NCBI GenBank assembly: GCA_002382325.1
Contig: DGAG01000007.1
Location: 310,001 to 374,000, forward strand
Origin: Epsilonproteobacteria bacterium UBA4036
GTDB lineage: Bacteria; Campylobacterota; Campylobacteria; Campylobacterales; Arcobacteraceae
Direction: 5' to 3'
Length of the DNA stretch: 64,000 bases
The notes beneath the pieces are model-generated. The model did no database searches, was not told the DNA's origin, and saw nothing but the letters and a program-made list of their open reading frames with translations. Shown piece after piece: positions 44,263 to 53,641 of the stretch (position 1 is the stretch's first letter; every line of letters begins with the position of its first letter). The translations under genes were made by a program, and so were the position numbers.

Positions 44263-45877
44263 AAACCAATCCCAACAACTGTTTCTTTATCTCATTTTCC
44301 AAAAATTTAGATTCCCCAAACATAGCATTTAAACTATCACTAAAACTTTTCATCTTAGCATCAAACTCATCTTTTGTAATATCCACATATTCAATCTTTA
44401 TATCAAAATATTGACCTGCACTAAATGAGTAATTTTTAGCTTTTATATCTTCATAACTTACTACTACAGATAAATCATCTTCAATATTTTTATTATTAAA
44501 AGTATTTATAATTAACTCTTCTTCTGTCTCACTTAATACTGTTTTTTGGTTTTTCCCTTCTTTTACAATTTTCCCTAGATTTGAGGCATCTATTAAAACT
44601 ACATTTTCTTTGTTGGTATCATCTATAAATATAATAGAAACATTTGTTCCTGTTGTAGCAAAAATATTACTTGGCATCGATACAACTCCACCTAACATTT
44701 TCTTTTCAATTAAATGTTCTCTGATTTTCCTATCTATTCCACTTTGAGCTGTGATAAAACCTGTAGGCACTACAACGGCTGCTTTTCCACCTTTTTTAAG
44801 TGAATAAATAATATGCTGTAAAAACATACTATAAATAGACATGGACTCTTTTTTCTTTGCTGGTACTTTTGGAATACCTGCAAAAAACCTATCGTGGTTT
44901 TCTTTAGAGTCTAAATCATCTCTATAATCACTAAAATCAGTCTTAAAAGGTGGATTTGAAACGATATAGTCAAACTTTTGTAAAGCCTCACCCTCTTTGT
45001 GATAGGGGCTTAAAAGTGTATTTCCCTTAATCACATTTGATATAGAGTGTACAAGGTTATTTAAAATCAAATTCAGTCGTAAAAGACTTGATGATTTTTG
45101 AGATATATCTTGTGAGTAAATACTACATCTGTCTTCTCCAATTGCATGGGCTATATTCATCAAAAGTGTCCCACTCCCTGCACTTGGGTCGTAGCAAGTT
45201 ACATTTTTAATCTCTTCATTTTCTTTGACTAAAATAGCTGCCATTATTTTTGCTACTGCATGAGGTGTATAATACTCTGCATATTTTCCACCGCTATCAC
45301 TGTTATAATCTTTGATTAGGTATTCAAAAATAGTTGCATAGAAATCATACTTTTGATTAAAAATATTTTCAAAACTAAAAAGGACAAGCTTATTAATAAT
45401 TGCCTTAAAAAAAGCATCTTTATCATCAATAATATATTTACTCAAAGTATCAAAAAGCTCTATTTTTGCACCACCTTCTGTTTTAACTGAAAAGATGTCG
45501 TTGTTTTCTATGGATATTTGATGCAAAGTATCATCAAAGGTTTGAGCAAAATCGGGAGAGTCTTGTATATTAAAAAGATGCGTTATAAAATACTCAGGTT
45601 TTAACTTTGCTGCTTTTGCTCCTATTCTTCTTAGTATTTTATTTCTTTGTTCTTGACTTAAGTTTGTATAGTATTCTTCCCAGCTTGGAGCATTTTTTAT
45701 ATTTTCATCTATCTTTTTTATCTCATAAGCAAATTTATCATTTAAAAATTTGTATAAAAATACTTGTGTGATGATTTTAAATTCATTGCCATCGTTTCCC
45801 AATCCAAAGTTTGCACATACTGCTTTTAAACTGTCTATTAATTTTTTGGTTTCTCTTTCAAACTCTATTGTTACCAA
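44255..45877 (-). CDS. hsdM: Type I restriction-modification methyltransferase subunit
   Basis: A 540-residue N6-adenine methyltransferase. The SAM-binding motif is CYDPSAGSGTLLMNIAHAIG, and the catalytic motif IV is FDYIVSNPPFKTDFSDYRD (near residue 308). An N-terminal helical HsdM_N domain (about 8-150) is present. It joins HsdS to form the methylase core. It overlaps hsdR by 7 bp and hsdS by 8 bp, forming one R-M-S operon. Confidence 0.96.
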   Translation of the reverse strand: MVTIEFERETKKLIDSLKAVCANFGLGNDGNEFKIITQVFLYKFLNDKFAYEIKKIDENIKNAPSWEEYYTNLSQEQRNKILRRIGAKAAKLKPEYFITHLFNIQDSPDFAQTFDDTLHQISIENNDIFSVKTEGGAKIELFDTLSKYIIDDKDAFFKAIINKLVLFSFENIFNQKYDFYATIFEYLIKDYNSDSGGKYAEYYTPHAVAKIMAAILVKENEEIKNVTCYDPSAGSGTLLMNIAHAIGEDRCSIYSQDISQKSSSLLRLNLILNNLVHSISNVIKGNTLLSPYHKEGEALQKFDYIVSNPPFKTDFSDYRDDLDSKENHDRFFAGIPKVPAKKKESMSIYSMFLQHIIYSLKKGGKAAVVVPTGFITAQSGIDRKIREHLIEKKMLGGVVSMPSNIFATTGTNVSIIFIDDTNKENVVLIDASNLGKIVKEGKNQKTVLSETEEELIINTFNNKNIEDDLSVVVSYEDIKAKNYSFSAGQYFDIKIEYVDITKDEFDAKMKSFSDSLNAMFGESKFLENEIKKQLLGLVYE

Positions 45878-48800
45878 TTATTTACTCCGTTATATTCATT
45901 AAGATATTCTGTTGCTATTAGCGTGTTGATATATCTAAAAGATTCATCATTTAATTTTATTTTATTATTATCTTCAAACTCTACATCTACTATAGGTTGA
46001 GTTTGGGCTATAAAAAAGTTTTCGTGTTTTAATATAGCACTGTTGTTTAAAACTTTTTCATCGAGTTGCATTTTTATTTTTTCTAAGGCACTGAAAATCT
46101 TACTTTGGTTATTTGTTATATTATTTTGTTTGATTCTTTTATGCATCCTTGCATATTTGGTGTCACCTTTGTATTTATCTTTTAAGAGATCATTTTGTCT
46201 GTTTAACTCTCTTATTTTGTCATCTATTTTTTTGAGTTCACCAATATTTTTATTCATCTCATCTTGGGTTATTTCACTGAGATTTTTATTTTTAAACAGT
46301 CTTTCAAGTTCCTCTTTTAAAGTAATATAAAGAGGGTCTTTTTTATCAAAATTATTTTGAAAAGCTTCTCTTGTCTTTCTTAATGTATTTTTTAATTTAT
46401 CCGCTAAAATAAGTTCTTCTTCACTTATCTTTGTAAATTTAAAAATAATATCTTCTAAAGCTAAATTTATAATATTGGTATTTTCATCGCCTTTTTCTAA
46501 AGCCAGTTTTTGATTTAAAAGATTTAAATGATTTGAAGCTTCTCTATAAAGTAAATTTAACTTTCTAAAATCAATTTTTTCAAGTAATTCAAAATGTCCA
46601 AATAGCCTTATGAGATTATATAGACTTTTTGCATTTTCAAGTGCTTTTTTTATCTCTTGCATCTTTTTAATATCTTGAATTTTGCTTATTTGTTGTGAAA
46701 ATAGTTCAGCATTTAAAGTGTCATATTCAAATAAAATATCTTTTATATTCTTTATCTCTTCTTCTATCTCTTCTTTTGATTTAAAAAGTGAAGAGTACGA
46801 TTCCATTTCATCGCCCAATTCATTTTGTAACTCTTCAAAATAAGCTTTATTGGTTGCATCAAACTCTTTGCTTATATCTGCAAAATCAACTACGAAACCA
46901 TATTTGAACTTTTTATATGTTCTATTTACCCTTGTAAGAGCTTGAAGAAGTCCATGTTGTCTTATGATTCTACCCAAATAAAGTTTTTTAAGTCTTGGGG
47001 CATCAAATCCTGTAAGAAGCATATTGTAAACAAAAAGAAAATCAACTTTTCCTTCTTTGAACTCTTCTACCCAATTTTTTCTTTCTTCTTTTGTGCCTAT
47101 ATCATGTAAAATTATTTTGGCTGTTAAATCTCTTTTTAAATCAGTATCATTTGTTCCATAAGTAGTTTCAGGTTCTGCTACTAATTGTGCAGTAAAATTT
47201 TCATTGTTGCTGGCTTCTAGTTTTGCATATTTTTCTTGAAATATCTCATACATTTTTTTAGCTTGTGCAGAACTATCACAAATAACCATCGCACCAATAG
47301 AGTCATCATTAAATCTTACTTTACTATTTTTAAAATCGTTTACAATATAATCTAACATTGGCGCTACAAATTTTTTGTGAGAATAAACCTCTTCTGTTTT
47401 TAAGTTACCTTGTAAAATTTCTATATCTTCAATAGCCTTTTGTAGTTGTAACTTATAATTTGTTTCTATCTCTTCTCTTATAAGCCTTAAGGTATAACCA
47501 TCAGCAATAGAAGAGTTATAATAATATTTATGAATATAATCACCAAACAATAATTTTGAGCTTGTATCTTCTCCTAATAAAGGAGTTCCAGTTAGTCCAA
47601 TTTTTATTGCATTTTTATCAGATGTTTCTAGGTTTGCTAAAAAACTTCCTTTTGGGTTATAGCTTCTATGAACTTCATCTAAAAAATAAACTCTTTGAAT
47701 GTTAATATCATAATCCTGAATAGATATAACATTTGGGTCATCTTCAAATTTTTGAATATTTACTACTGTGATTTCATATTCACCTCTATCATTATGAATA
47801 GCAGTAGTTTTTTTAATATCTTTTGCAAAATCTTCACGACTAGCTATGGTATGAACTTTTAAACCTCTTGCTGTAAACTCTTTTTTTGCTTGTGTTAATA
47901 AGTCTAATCTATCAACGATAAAATAAAATTTTGGAATTATTTTTTTAGTTTGAAAATAGTTTGTTAAATATCTAACATTATAAAAAGCAAGTGCTGTTTT
48001 ACCACTTCCTTGAGTATGCCAAACGATACCTTTTTTTATCCCTTCATCAAGTTTATTTTCTATGGCTTTAGTTGCAAAGATTTGAGGGTATCGCATAATA
48101 TGTTTTTGTACACCATTATTTGATTTTATATAAGCAATTCCAAACTGCAATAAAAATTTTAATCTGTCTTTTGAAAACAAAGATGTACTTAATCGGTTTG
48201 TTGGAGTTTCAGGTGATTTATTTGTGACAAATTCTGCATTGTTTTTTATGACTTCAAGATTATTATCTTTTAATATTTCATTTTCAGTTTTATCATCTAA
48301 CTCATTTAAAAGTTGTGCTAAGTTTAATTTTTCTTCTTCTCTAAAATAGTTAAAAATAGGTTTTTGTGAAGGTGTAGCATAAAATGCTCCCTCTATTGGT
48401 TCAATAGAATTATCATCATATTCCATATTATTTGAAAAAACCATAAGTTGTGTTATGTTGATAAATCTTCTAAATCTATCATTTGAAAACCTTACATTTA
48501 TTCTTTCTCTTTCTGCCAATACACCATCTTTATTATTTGGTTTTTTAACTTCTATAAAAACCAATGGCATACCATTAATTAAAAGTGTAATATCAGGTCT
48601 AAATTCTTCATCACTGTTTTTATATGTAAGTTCAGTAACTATATGAAAAGAATTATTTTCAAAGTTTTCAAAATCGATAAGTTTTATACCTGACTTTTCA
48701 ATAATCCGTTGATAAAAAGCTTTTCCCAAATCTTCATAATCAAGTAACAAAGAAACCTCTTCAAAAACTTTATTTGAATCTAAATCATTTATTGATTTAT

Positions 48801-48951
48801 TAATCTTTTCGATACTAGCTTTAAAAATATCTGTAAATATATTGGTATCGATATCCCAACTTGAGTTTTTTAAAGATAGATAATTATAACCTAATCGCGT
48901 AAGATGTAGTATAGAGGGTATTTTGACTCTTGTATCTTCATTATATTTCAT
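45871..48951 (-). CDS. hsdR: Type I restriction endonuclease subunit
   Basis: A 1026-residue HsdR. The N-terminal nuclease domain has the PD-(D/E)xK set RPDITLLINGMPLVFIEVKK. The SF2 translocase core carries Walker A HTQGSGKTALAF (near 312), DEVH in YFLDEVHRSYN (near 424), TGTPLLGED and the arginine-finger region GRIIRQHGLLQALTRVNRTY. The C-terminal 300 residues are helical. All expected motifs are present, so it appears functional. It is the first gene of the hsdRMS operon. Confidence 0.96.
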   Translation of the reverse strand: MKYNEDTRVKIPSILHLTRLGYNYLSLKNSSWDIDTNIFTDIFKASIEKINKSINDLDSNKVFEEVSLLLDYEDLGKAFYQRIIEKSGIKLIDFENFENNSFHIVTELTYKNSDEEFRPDITLLINGMPLVFIEVKKPNNKDGVLAERERINVRFSNDRFRRFINITQLMVFSNNMEYDDNSIEPIEGAFYATPSQKPIFNYFREEEKLNLAQLLNELDDKTENEILKDNNLEVIKNNAEFVTNKSPETPTNRLSTSLFSKDRLKFLLQFGIAYIKSNNGVQKHIMRYPQIFATKAIENKLDEGIKKGIVWHTQGSGKTALAFYNVRYLTNYFQTKKIIPKFYFIVDRLDLLTQAKKEFTARGLKVHTIASREDFAKDIKKTTAIHNDRGEYEITVVNIQKFEDDPNVISIQDYDINIQRVYFLDEVHRSYNPKGSFLANLETSDKNAIKIGLTGTPLLGEDTSSKLLFGDYIHKYYYNSSIADGYTLRLIREEIETNYKLQLQKAIEDIEILQGNLKTEEVYSHKKFVAPMLDYIVNDFKNSKVRFNDDSIGAMVICDSSAQAKKMYEIFQEKYAKLEASNNENFTAQLVAEPETTYGTNDTDLKRDLTAKIILHDIGTKEERKNWVEEFKEGKVDFLFVYNMLLTGFDAPRLKKLYLGRIIRQHGLLQALTRVNRTYKKFKYGFVVDFADISKEFDATNKAYFEELQNELGDEMESYSSLFKSKEEIEEEIKNIKDILFEYDTLNAELFSQQISKIQDIKKMQEIKKALENAKSLYNLIRLFGHFELLEKIDFRKLNLLYREASNHLNLLNQKLALEKGDENTNIINLALEDIIFKFTKISEEELILADKLKNTLRKTREAFQNNFDKKDPLYITLKEELERLFKNKNLSEITQDEMNKNIGELKKIDDKIRELNRQNDLLKDKYKGDTKYARMHKRIKQNNITNNQSKIFSALEKIKMQLDEKVLNNSAILKHENFFIAQTQPIVDVEFEDNNKIKLNDESFRYINTLIATEYLNEYNGVNNW

Positions 48952-49031
48952 TTAGTGTCCAAAAATATTGTTTTTAAAAAAATTATTTTACTTAAACTAT
49001 ATAATAAGTAGGTTTAAACGAGTTTTTCAAA

Positions 49032-49060
49032 TTGACAAAAAATAAATCTTTAGATACAAT
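49032..49060 (+). promoter_or_regulatory. Sigma-70-like promoter facing antisense to the PemK-like gene
   Basis: TTGACA (49032-49037), a 17-bp spacer and TACAAT (49055-49060) form a near-perfect promoter on the plus strand. No plus-strand gene follows. Transcription would start near 49067, pass a hairpin at 49087-49105 and then run antisense to the PemK/MazF-like gene. Confidence 0.45.
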
Positions 49061-49086
49061 ACCCATACAAATATCCTTCGGGACGA

Positions 49087-49105
49087 CTCACCTTTTTTAG
49101 GTGAG
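49087..49105. terminator. Hairpin at the end of the PemK-like gene
   Basis: CTCACCT / AGGTGAG form a 7-bp stem with a 5-base loop directly after the stop of the minus-strand toxin gene at 49107. There is no T-tract. It could end the radC-pemK message or stabilise it. Confidence 0.5.
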
Positions 49106-49106
49106 G

Positions 49107-49508
49107 TTAATCTATCAATATTTTAAGCCTATCTTTCATATTTTCAAAGTCATCTTTGTTCATTACTCCTATTTTGTTTAGTAGCCTATTTGAACTGTAT
49201 AATTTCATTTGAGATAACAAAGCAATATTTTTACTCAAAGTATGATTTTTCTGAAATTCAAATTGATAATAAAATACTCCCTCTTTTAACTGTGTAGATA
49301 ATGGGATTCCAAAAAACATATTTTTATTGAACTTTTTAAGTATAACTACAGGTCTAATAAAATTTTCACCTTTACCATTTTGCTCAAAACCAATGTTGTG
49401 TCCCATTTTAATATAGAAAATATCTCTATTTTTAAATCCTACAAGCACTTTTTCCTTATGAGTGTTTTTTTTAACCTCATTCCATTCATCAAAATATGTT
49501 TCCATCAC
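49107..49508 (-). CDS. PemK/MazF-like endoribonuclease toxin
   Basis: A 133-residue protein with PemK/MazF-like elements: VLVGFKNRDIFYIKMGHNIG, FIRPVVILKKFNKNMFFGIP (the RPVVIL strand with Arg) and IALLSQMKLYSSNRLLNKIG. The last corresponds to the conserved strand with Ser/Gln of the active site. It is longer at the N-terminus than classical MazF (about 110). No dedicated antitoxin gene is visible; its start overlaps the end of radC by 4 bp. Starts at 49508 and 49505 are both possible. Confidence 0.78.
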   Translation of the reverse strand: MMETYFDEWNEVKKNTHKEKVLVGFKNRDIFYIKMGHNIGFEQNGKGENFIRPVVILKKFNKNMFFGIPLSTQLKEGVFYYQFEFQKNHTLSKNIALLSQMKLYSSNRLLNKIGVMNKDDFENMKDRLKILID

Positions 49509-50167
49509 AACACGCCCTCTTCTTTTAAACTCACAAACCCCTCAGCTGTAAATATAATATGGTCTAACAGTTCTATGCCTAAAATCTTTCCACTCTCTTT
49601 GAGCCTTTGTGTGATACTTATATCTTCACTGCTTGGTTTTAAAATGCCACTTGGGTGGTTGTGTGCTACTATGATGCTTGCACATCGTTTTTCAACGGCA
49701 TAGGCAAATACTTCTCTTGGGTGAACTAAACTTTGATTGAGTGTGCCAATGCTTATGACTTTGGTGTCAAGCAGATGATTCGCACCATCTAAATACAGAG
49801 CCAAAAAGTACTCTTGATGTTTGTTGTAGTAGGGTTTTAATTCATTGTACACATCGTTTGAACTGCTTATTTTAGTGTTTTTTTTCTGTTTTAAATAGCG
49901 TTTGGAAAGCTCGATGGCACTTAATATTTGTGAGGCTTTGGCACGCCCTAGTCCGTGTATGTTTAAGAGTTTTTCTAAGCTTAGCGTGTCAAACTGCGTA
50001 TCTAAAAGGGCAATCAATTCTTTAGAGAGTTTTATCACATCTTTGCCTTGAACGCCTGTTCCTATTAATACAGCCATCAGTTCATAATCTTTAAGGCAAT
50101 CAATCCCCTTTTTTAAGAGTTTTTCTCGGGGTTTATCTAAGTGGTGTAGTTCGTTGATGGTTTTCAT
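49505..50167 (-). CDS. radC: RadC-family JAB-domain protein
   Basis: A 220-residue protein with a helix-hairpin-helix near residues 60-80 (LLNIHGLGRAKASQILSAIE) and the RadC/MPN metalloprotease-like motif IIVAHNHPSGILKPSSEDIS, where the His-x-His and Asp could bind zinc. Despite the name, a role in DNA repair is not established. RadC paralogues are frequent on genomic islands beside restriction and toxin genes, as here. Confidence 0.92.
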   Translation of the reverse strand: MKTINELHHLDKPREKLLKKGIDCLKDYELMAVLIGTGVQGKDVIKLSKELIALLDTQFDTLSLEKLLNIHGLGRAKASQILSAIELSKRYLKQKKNTKISSSNDVYNELKPYYNKHQEYFLALYLDGANHLLDTKVISIGTLNQSLVHPREVFAYAVEKRCASIIVAHNHPSGILKPSSEDISITQRLKESGKILGIELLDHIIFTAEGFVSLKEEGVL

Positions 50168-50239
50168 AGACTTCTCCTTTACGAAAAGTCTATCAAAAAA
50201 AGAGAAAATGTTTTAAAAATATGTCAATTTGTCATATTT

Positions 50240-50452
50240 TTATTTATTTAACTCTTCAAACTCCAATTTGGCATTGTCAAGCAGGGCTTGGGCTTCTTTG
50301 AGTTCGTTCATTCCGTTTTTATAAATTTCGACCGAATGACTCAAGGTAATTTGTGGGTCGATGAGTTTTTCTAAAAGTTTTTTGGCACTTTGGATTTTCT
50401 CTTCAAAGCTAATTTCGCTTATTTCTTCACTGTTTTGTTCTGTTTTACTCAT
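50240..50452 (-). CDS. xseB: Exodeoxyribonuclease VII small subunit
   Basis: A 70-residue XseB: SFEEKIQSAKKLLEKLIDPQ, ITLSHSVEIYKNGMNELKEA and QALLDNAKLEFEELNK match the small subunit that caps the XseA helices. It is all-helical and acidic. It overlaps the end of metX by 4 bp (ATGA). xseA is not in the window. Confidence 0.93.
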   Translation of the reverse strand: MSKTEQNSEEISEISFEEKIQSAKKLLEKLIDPQITLSHSVEIYKNGMNELKEAQALLDNAKLEFEELNK

Positions 50453-51597
50453 TGTTTTTCCTCTAATAATTCTGTTATATAATCTTTAAATTTATCCACT
50501 TCTACCAAAAAAGAGTCGTGTCCGTGTTGGCTTTGTACCATTTTATACGTTACTAAATCTTTTTTGCCTAACTCTATCATAATGTTGTAAATCTCTTCCA
50601 TTTCATCGGGGAAAAACAATACATCATCGGAAAATGAAATTAAGTGCAATTTGCTTTTGACTTTTGCCAAAGAATCAGGCAATTTATCGCTTCCTCGTGC
50701 GGCATCAAAGATATTCATGGTTTTACAAATATACAAATAAGACAAAGGGTCAAATATTTTGGGGAAGTTATACGCATTGTACTCCAAATAACTCTCCACT
50801 TCAAAACGTCCAAACAACTCATACAAACCATCGGTTGCGGCATAGTTTCGCCCAAACTTTTCATTTAAAGAATTGGGACCCACATAAGCAATAAGTCCTG
50901 CCATTCTTCCAATAGCAAGTCCTGGAAGTGACGTGGCGAGTAAATCGTCTTTGGTGTATTTGCCGTTTTTAAAAGCGGGGTCATGGCGGATGGACTCTAT
51001 GGCAATTTTATTTAAAGCAATCGCCCATGGTCGGGTGTATGCCGTTGTAGCTAAAGCAATCACACAATCAGCAAAAGTGGGGTACTCAATGGAGTAACAC
51101 AAGGCTTGCATACCACCCATACTTCCACCAATGATGGCTTTAACATGGTCAATTCCCAAAGAGGTGAAAAGTCGTTTTTGTGCTTTGACAATATCAGAAA
51201 TCGTTAAAACAGGAAACTTAAATCGATACGGCTCACTGCTTCCTTTGGGAACACTCATAGGAGAAGTTGATCCAAAGCACGAACCTAAGTTATTGGTACA
51301 AATCACAAAATACTTGGTTGTATCAATGGTTTTTCCATCGCCAATAAAATTATCCCACCACCCTGGTTTGGCTTCATTGGCATATCGTCCTGCGGCATGA
51401 TGTGAACCGCTTAAGGCATGACAAATCACGATAATATTGGACATGTCTTCGTTTATTTCTCCATAGGTTTCATAAATTATTTCATAATTTTCTAAAATTC
51501 GTCCACTTTCTAAATGCAAAGGCGTATTAAATTGAGCTATTTTTGTTTCTATTTTCAAGGATAATCCGTTGGTATTTAATTGTTTGCATTTTAACAA
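50449..51597 (-). CDS. metX: Homoserine O-acetyltransferase
   Basis: A 382-residue alpha/beta hydrolase-fold acyltransferase for methionine synthesis. Motifs: ICHALSGSHHAAGR (oxyanion region), the nucleophile Ser in IIGGSMGGMQALCYS, a catalytic Asp near FSDDVLFFPDEM and His in QSQHGHDSFLVEVDKF. Translation may instead begin at a TTG (51558; LKIETKIAQF) preceded by ACGGA, because residues 1-13 are poorly conserved-looking and the ATG at 51597 lacks a clear Shine-Dalgarno. It overlaps xseB by 4 bp. Confidence 0.94.
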   Translation of the reverse strand: MLKCKQLNTNGLSLKIETKIAQFNTPLHLESGRILENYEIIYETYGEINEDMSNIIVICHALSGSHHAAGRYANEAKPGWWDNFIGDGKTIDTTKYFVICTNNLGSCFGSTSPMSVPKGSSEPYRFKFPVLTISDIVKAQKRLFTSLGIDHVKAIIGGSMGGMQALCYSIEYPTFADCVIALATTAYTRPWAIALNKIAIESIRHDPAFKNGKYTKDDLLATSLPGLAIGRMAGLIAYVGPNSLNEKFGRNYAATDGLYELFGRFEVESYLEYNAYNFPKIFDPLSYLYICKTMNIFDAARGSDKLPDSLAKVKSKLHLISFSDDVLFFPDEMEEIYNIMIELGKKDLVTYKMVQSQHGHDSFLVEVDKFKDYITELLEEKQ

Positions 51598-51632
51598 AAC
51601 TTATCTAAAAGTGATATTGCCTAGTTTTTTAG

Positions 51633-52865
51633 TCAAGATTCTTTGACCAATTTTTCTCGCAGTTTATCTTTTTTGCTTTTTCTTTTACCTTTTATTGGGG
51701 GATTGCCTTTGGGTTTTGCAATAATCTCTTCACTCATTTCAAACCCTTCAATCTCCTCTTTTTGTAAACATATATTACACCGTTTTTCAATAAGCTTAAA
51801 GTGTTCAAAATCTTCACCGCATAAAAGCGTTATGGCTAAGCCACTTTTGCCTGCTCGTGCGGTTCGTCCTATTCGATGAACATAATCCGCACTGCTTCGT
51901 GGCAAATCATAATTGACCACACACGTAATGGTTTGAATATCCAAACCACGAGCTGCAATATCCGTAGCAAACAAGATATGAATATCTTGGTTTTTAAACT
52001 CTTCAAGCGTAAGCATTCTCTCTTCTTGCGTTAAATCACCATGAAAAGAGTCGGCATTGAACCCATATTTACGAAATTTTTGCGCGATATTATCACACGA
52101 GCGTTTATTTGCCATAAAGACCAAAATATGCTCCAACTTTTCGCTAACAATCAGATGTCGAAGCAGTGCAGATTTGTTCGCTTTATTGACTTGAATAATC
52201 CGTTGGTGCAAAGTTTTTACAATGGTTTCATCGCTTTTTATACTCACTTGAATGGCATTTTGAGTTATTTTTGAAACCATATCCAAAATTTTGGGCGAAA
52301 AGGTTGCCGAGAAAAGTAGGTTTTGCCGTTTTTGTGGGAGGATTTTTAAAATATTCTCTAACTCTTCTGTGAAGTTCAAATCCAACATTTTATCGGCTTC
52401 ATCAAGAACAAAATAGTTTAAATGAGCAAAAGATATCTGCTTTTTTGCCACAATATCAAGCAATCTTCCCGATGTTGCTACAACAATATCACACCCTTTT
52501 TGCACTTGGATTAATTGTTCACCAATACTTTGTCCCCCAATAATAGTGACCACTTTAGGTTTTTGCTCGAAATCTTGACTTAAGGTTTTAAACACTTCTG
52601 CCACTTGAAGCGTGAGTTCTCGTGTGGGTGTTAAGACCAAAACTTTTATGTGTGGTTTTTTAGTCTTTGGTTCTTTTTGTAACGCATGTAATATGGGCAA
52701 AACAAAAGCCGCTGTTTTACCGCTTCCTGTTTGAGCCTGTACTAAAACATCTTCACTTTTTAAAACAAGAGGTATTACTTTTTCTTGAATGGGTGTAGGT
52801 GAGTTAAACCCTATGTTATGCAGACGATTTAAAAGCAGTGAAGATAACGAAAAAGAAGAAAAAGA
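51633..52865 (-). CDS. rhlE: DEAD-box RNA helicase, RhlE-like
   Basis: A 410-residue helicase starting MSFSSFSLSS (52865), chosen because TTAGGA lies 7 bp upstream; an in-frame ATG 42 bp earlier lacks a ribosome-binding site. Motifs: Q motif FNSPTPIQEKVIP, Walker A AQTGSGKTAAFVLPI, DEAD in YFVLDEADKMLDL, SAT in LLFSATFSP, and HRIGRTARAGKSG. The C-terminus is lysine-rich (KGKRKSKKDKLREKL). It likely acts in ribosome assembly or RNA turnover. Confidence 0.93.
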   Translation of the reverse strand, partial: SFSSFSLSSLLLNRLHNIGFNSPTPIQEKVIPLVLKSEDVLVQAQTGSGKTAAFVLPILHALQKEPKTKKPHIKVLVLTPTRELTLQVAEVFKTLSQDFEQKPKVVTIIGGQSIGEQLIQVQKGCDIVVATSGRLLDIVAKKQISFAHLNYFVLDEADKMLDLNFTEELENILKILPQKRQNLLFSATFSPKILDMVSKITQNAIQVSIKSDETIVKTLHQRIIQVNKANKSALLRHLIVSEKLEHILVFMANKRSCDNIAQKFRKYGFNADSFHGDLTQEERMLTLEEFKNQDIHILFATDIAARGLDIQTITCVVNYDLPRSSADYVHRIGRTARAGKSGLAITLLCGEDFEHFKLIEKRCNICLQKEEIEGFEMSEEIIAKPKGNPPIKGKRKSKKDKLREKLVKES

Positions 52866-53021
52866 CATCGGTATTCCTAAAATAATATCTCGTATTGTAC
52901 TATACACGTTTAGTGTAGTTGTTTAAACCTATTGTTAAATTATTGTGATTTTTTTGTTATATTTAAGCAAAATGTTATTTTATTGTATTTATAATGTAAC
53001 AATTTTAACAAAGGAGAATCT

Positions 53022-53267
53022 ATGAAAATTTTACTGGGAATGGTTTTGAGTGCATTGACTCTTTTTGCACTTGACATAAACACGGCAAGTGTTGAAGAGT
53101 TGACATCGCTTAAAGGCATTGGTGAGAAAAAGGCTCAAGCCATTGTGGCGTACCGAACCAAGCAAAAATGCTTTAAATCTCTTGATGAGTTACAAAATGT
53201 CAAAGGCATTGGGGAAGCATTTTTTAAAAAGAATGAAAAAGAACTCTCTCTTTCACCGTGCAAATAA
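53022..53267 (+). CDS. ComEA-like exported helix-hairpin-helix protein
   Basis: An 81-residue protein with a signal peptide (LGMVLSALTLFALD, cleaved about residue 17) and a double helix-hairpin-helix DNA-binding domain (INTASVEELTSLKGIGEKKA and CFKSLDELQNVKGIGEAFFK). This is the ComEA type that binds incoming DNA in the periplasm during natural transformation. An AAAGGAG precedes the ATG. It is monocistronic with a hairpin terminator after it. Confidence 0.9.
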   Translation: MKILLGMVLSALTLFALDINTASVEELTSLKGIGEKKAQAIVAYRTKQKCFKSLDELQNVKGIGEAFFKKNEKELSLSPCK

Positions 53268-53276
53268 TCTTGTCAT

Positions 53277-53300
53277 CCAAAAAAGTCTCGGCTTTTTTGG
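53277..53300. terminator. Bidirectional Rho-independent terminator
   Basis: CCAAAAAAG pairs perfectly with CTTTTTTGG around a 6-base loop, between the converging ends of the ComEA-like gene and the gene at 53302. Both strands carry an internal T-run. Confidence 0.85.
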
Positions 53301-53301
53301 G

Positions 53302-53532
53302 TCAGACAATGGTATCAACCTCCAACGTATAATATGCCTTTATATCACAAAATTCAAACGCCACATACTCTTTGGATGTAATTTCATAATTGTATTTGGT
53401 GATTTCATCGGCTAAATTGACTTTAGTATAGTCAAGTGCTTTGAGTTGTTCAAAACTATTGGCAACATCTTCAACTCGTTTTGTACTAAAAAAATCGTCA
53501 GGATTAAATACCTTTTTGGTTTTTTCTTTCAT
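53302..53532 (-). CDS. Small uncharacterised protein
   Basis: A 76-residue soluble protein, mixed charge, starting MKEKTKKVFNPDDFF and ending KAYYTLEVDTIV. It has no signal or membrane segment and no family I recognise. It is expressed alone, convergent with the ComEA-like gene and divergent from the gene at 53642. Predicted helix about 20-45 and strands at the C-terminus. Confidence 0.65.
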   Translation of the reverse strand: MKEKTKKVFNPDDFFSTKRVEDVANSFEQLKALDYTKVNLADEITKYNYEITSKEYVAFEFCDIKAYYTLEVDTIV

Positions 53533-53607
53533 TGTTATCCTTAAGAGGTTTTATCTTTACTTCTATACAACAACCATTCCTTTGAAGGGGTTAAACCTTT
53601 ACTACAG

Positions 53608-53613
53608 TATAAT
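53608..53613 (+). promoter_or_regulatory. -10 element for the 53642-54409 pair
   Basis: A perfect TATAAT lies in CAGTATAATACG, 29 bp upstream of the ATG at 53642, with AAAGGAG at about 53631-53637 in between. It fits a short leader driving the two-gene unit. Confidence 0.65.
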
Positions 53614-53641
53614 ACGTTATACTTCCAAAAAAAGGAGCCAT

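Noticed and set aside
53441..53641. Upstream extension of the 88-residue protein
   Set aside because: The region is antisense to another gene and the promoter, and AAAGGAG fixes the start at 53642.
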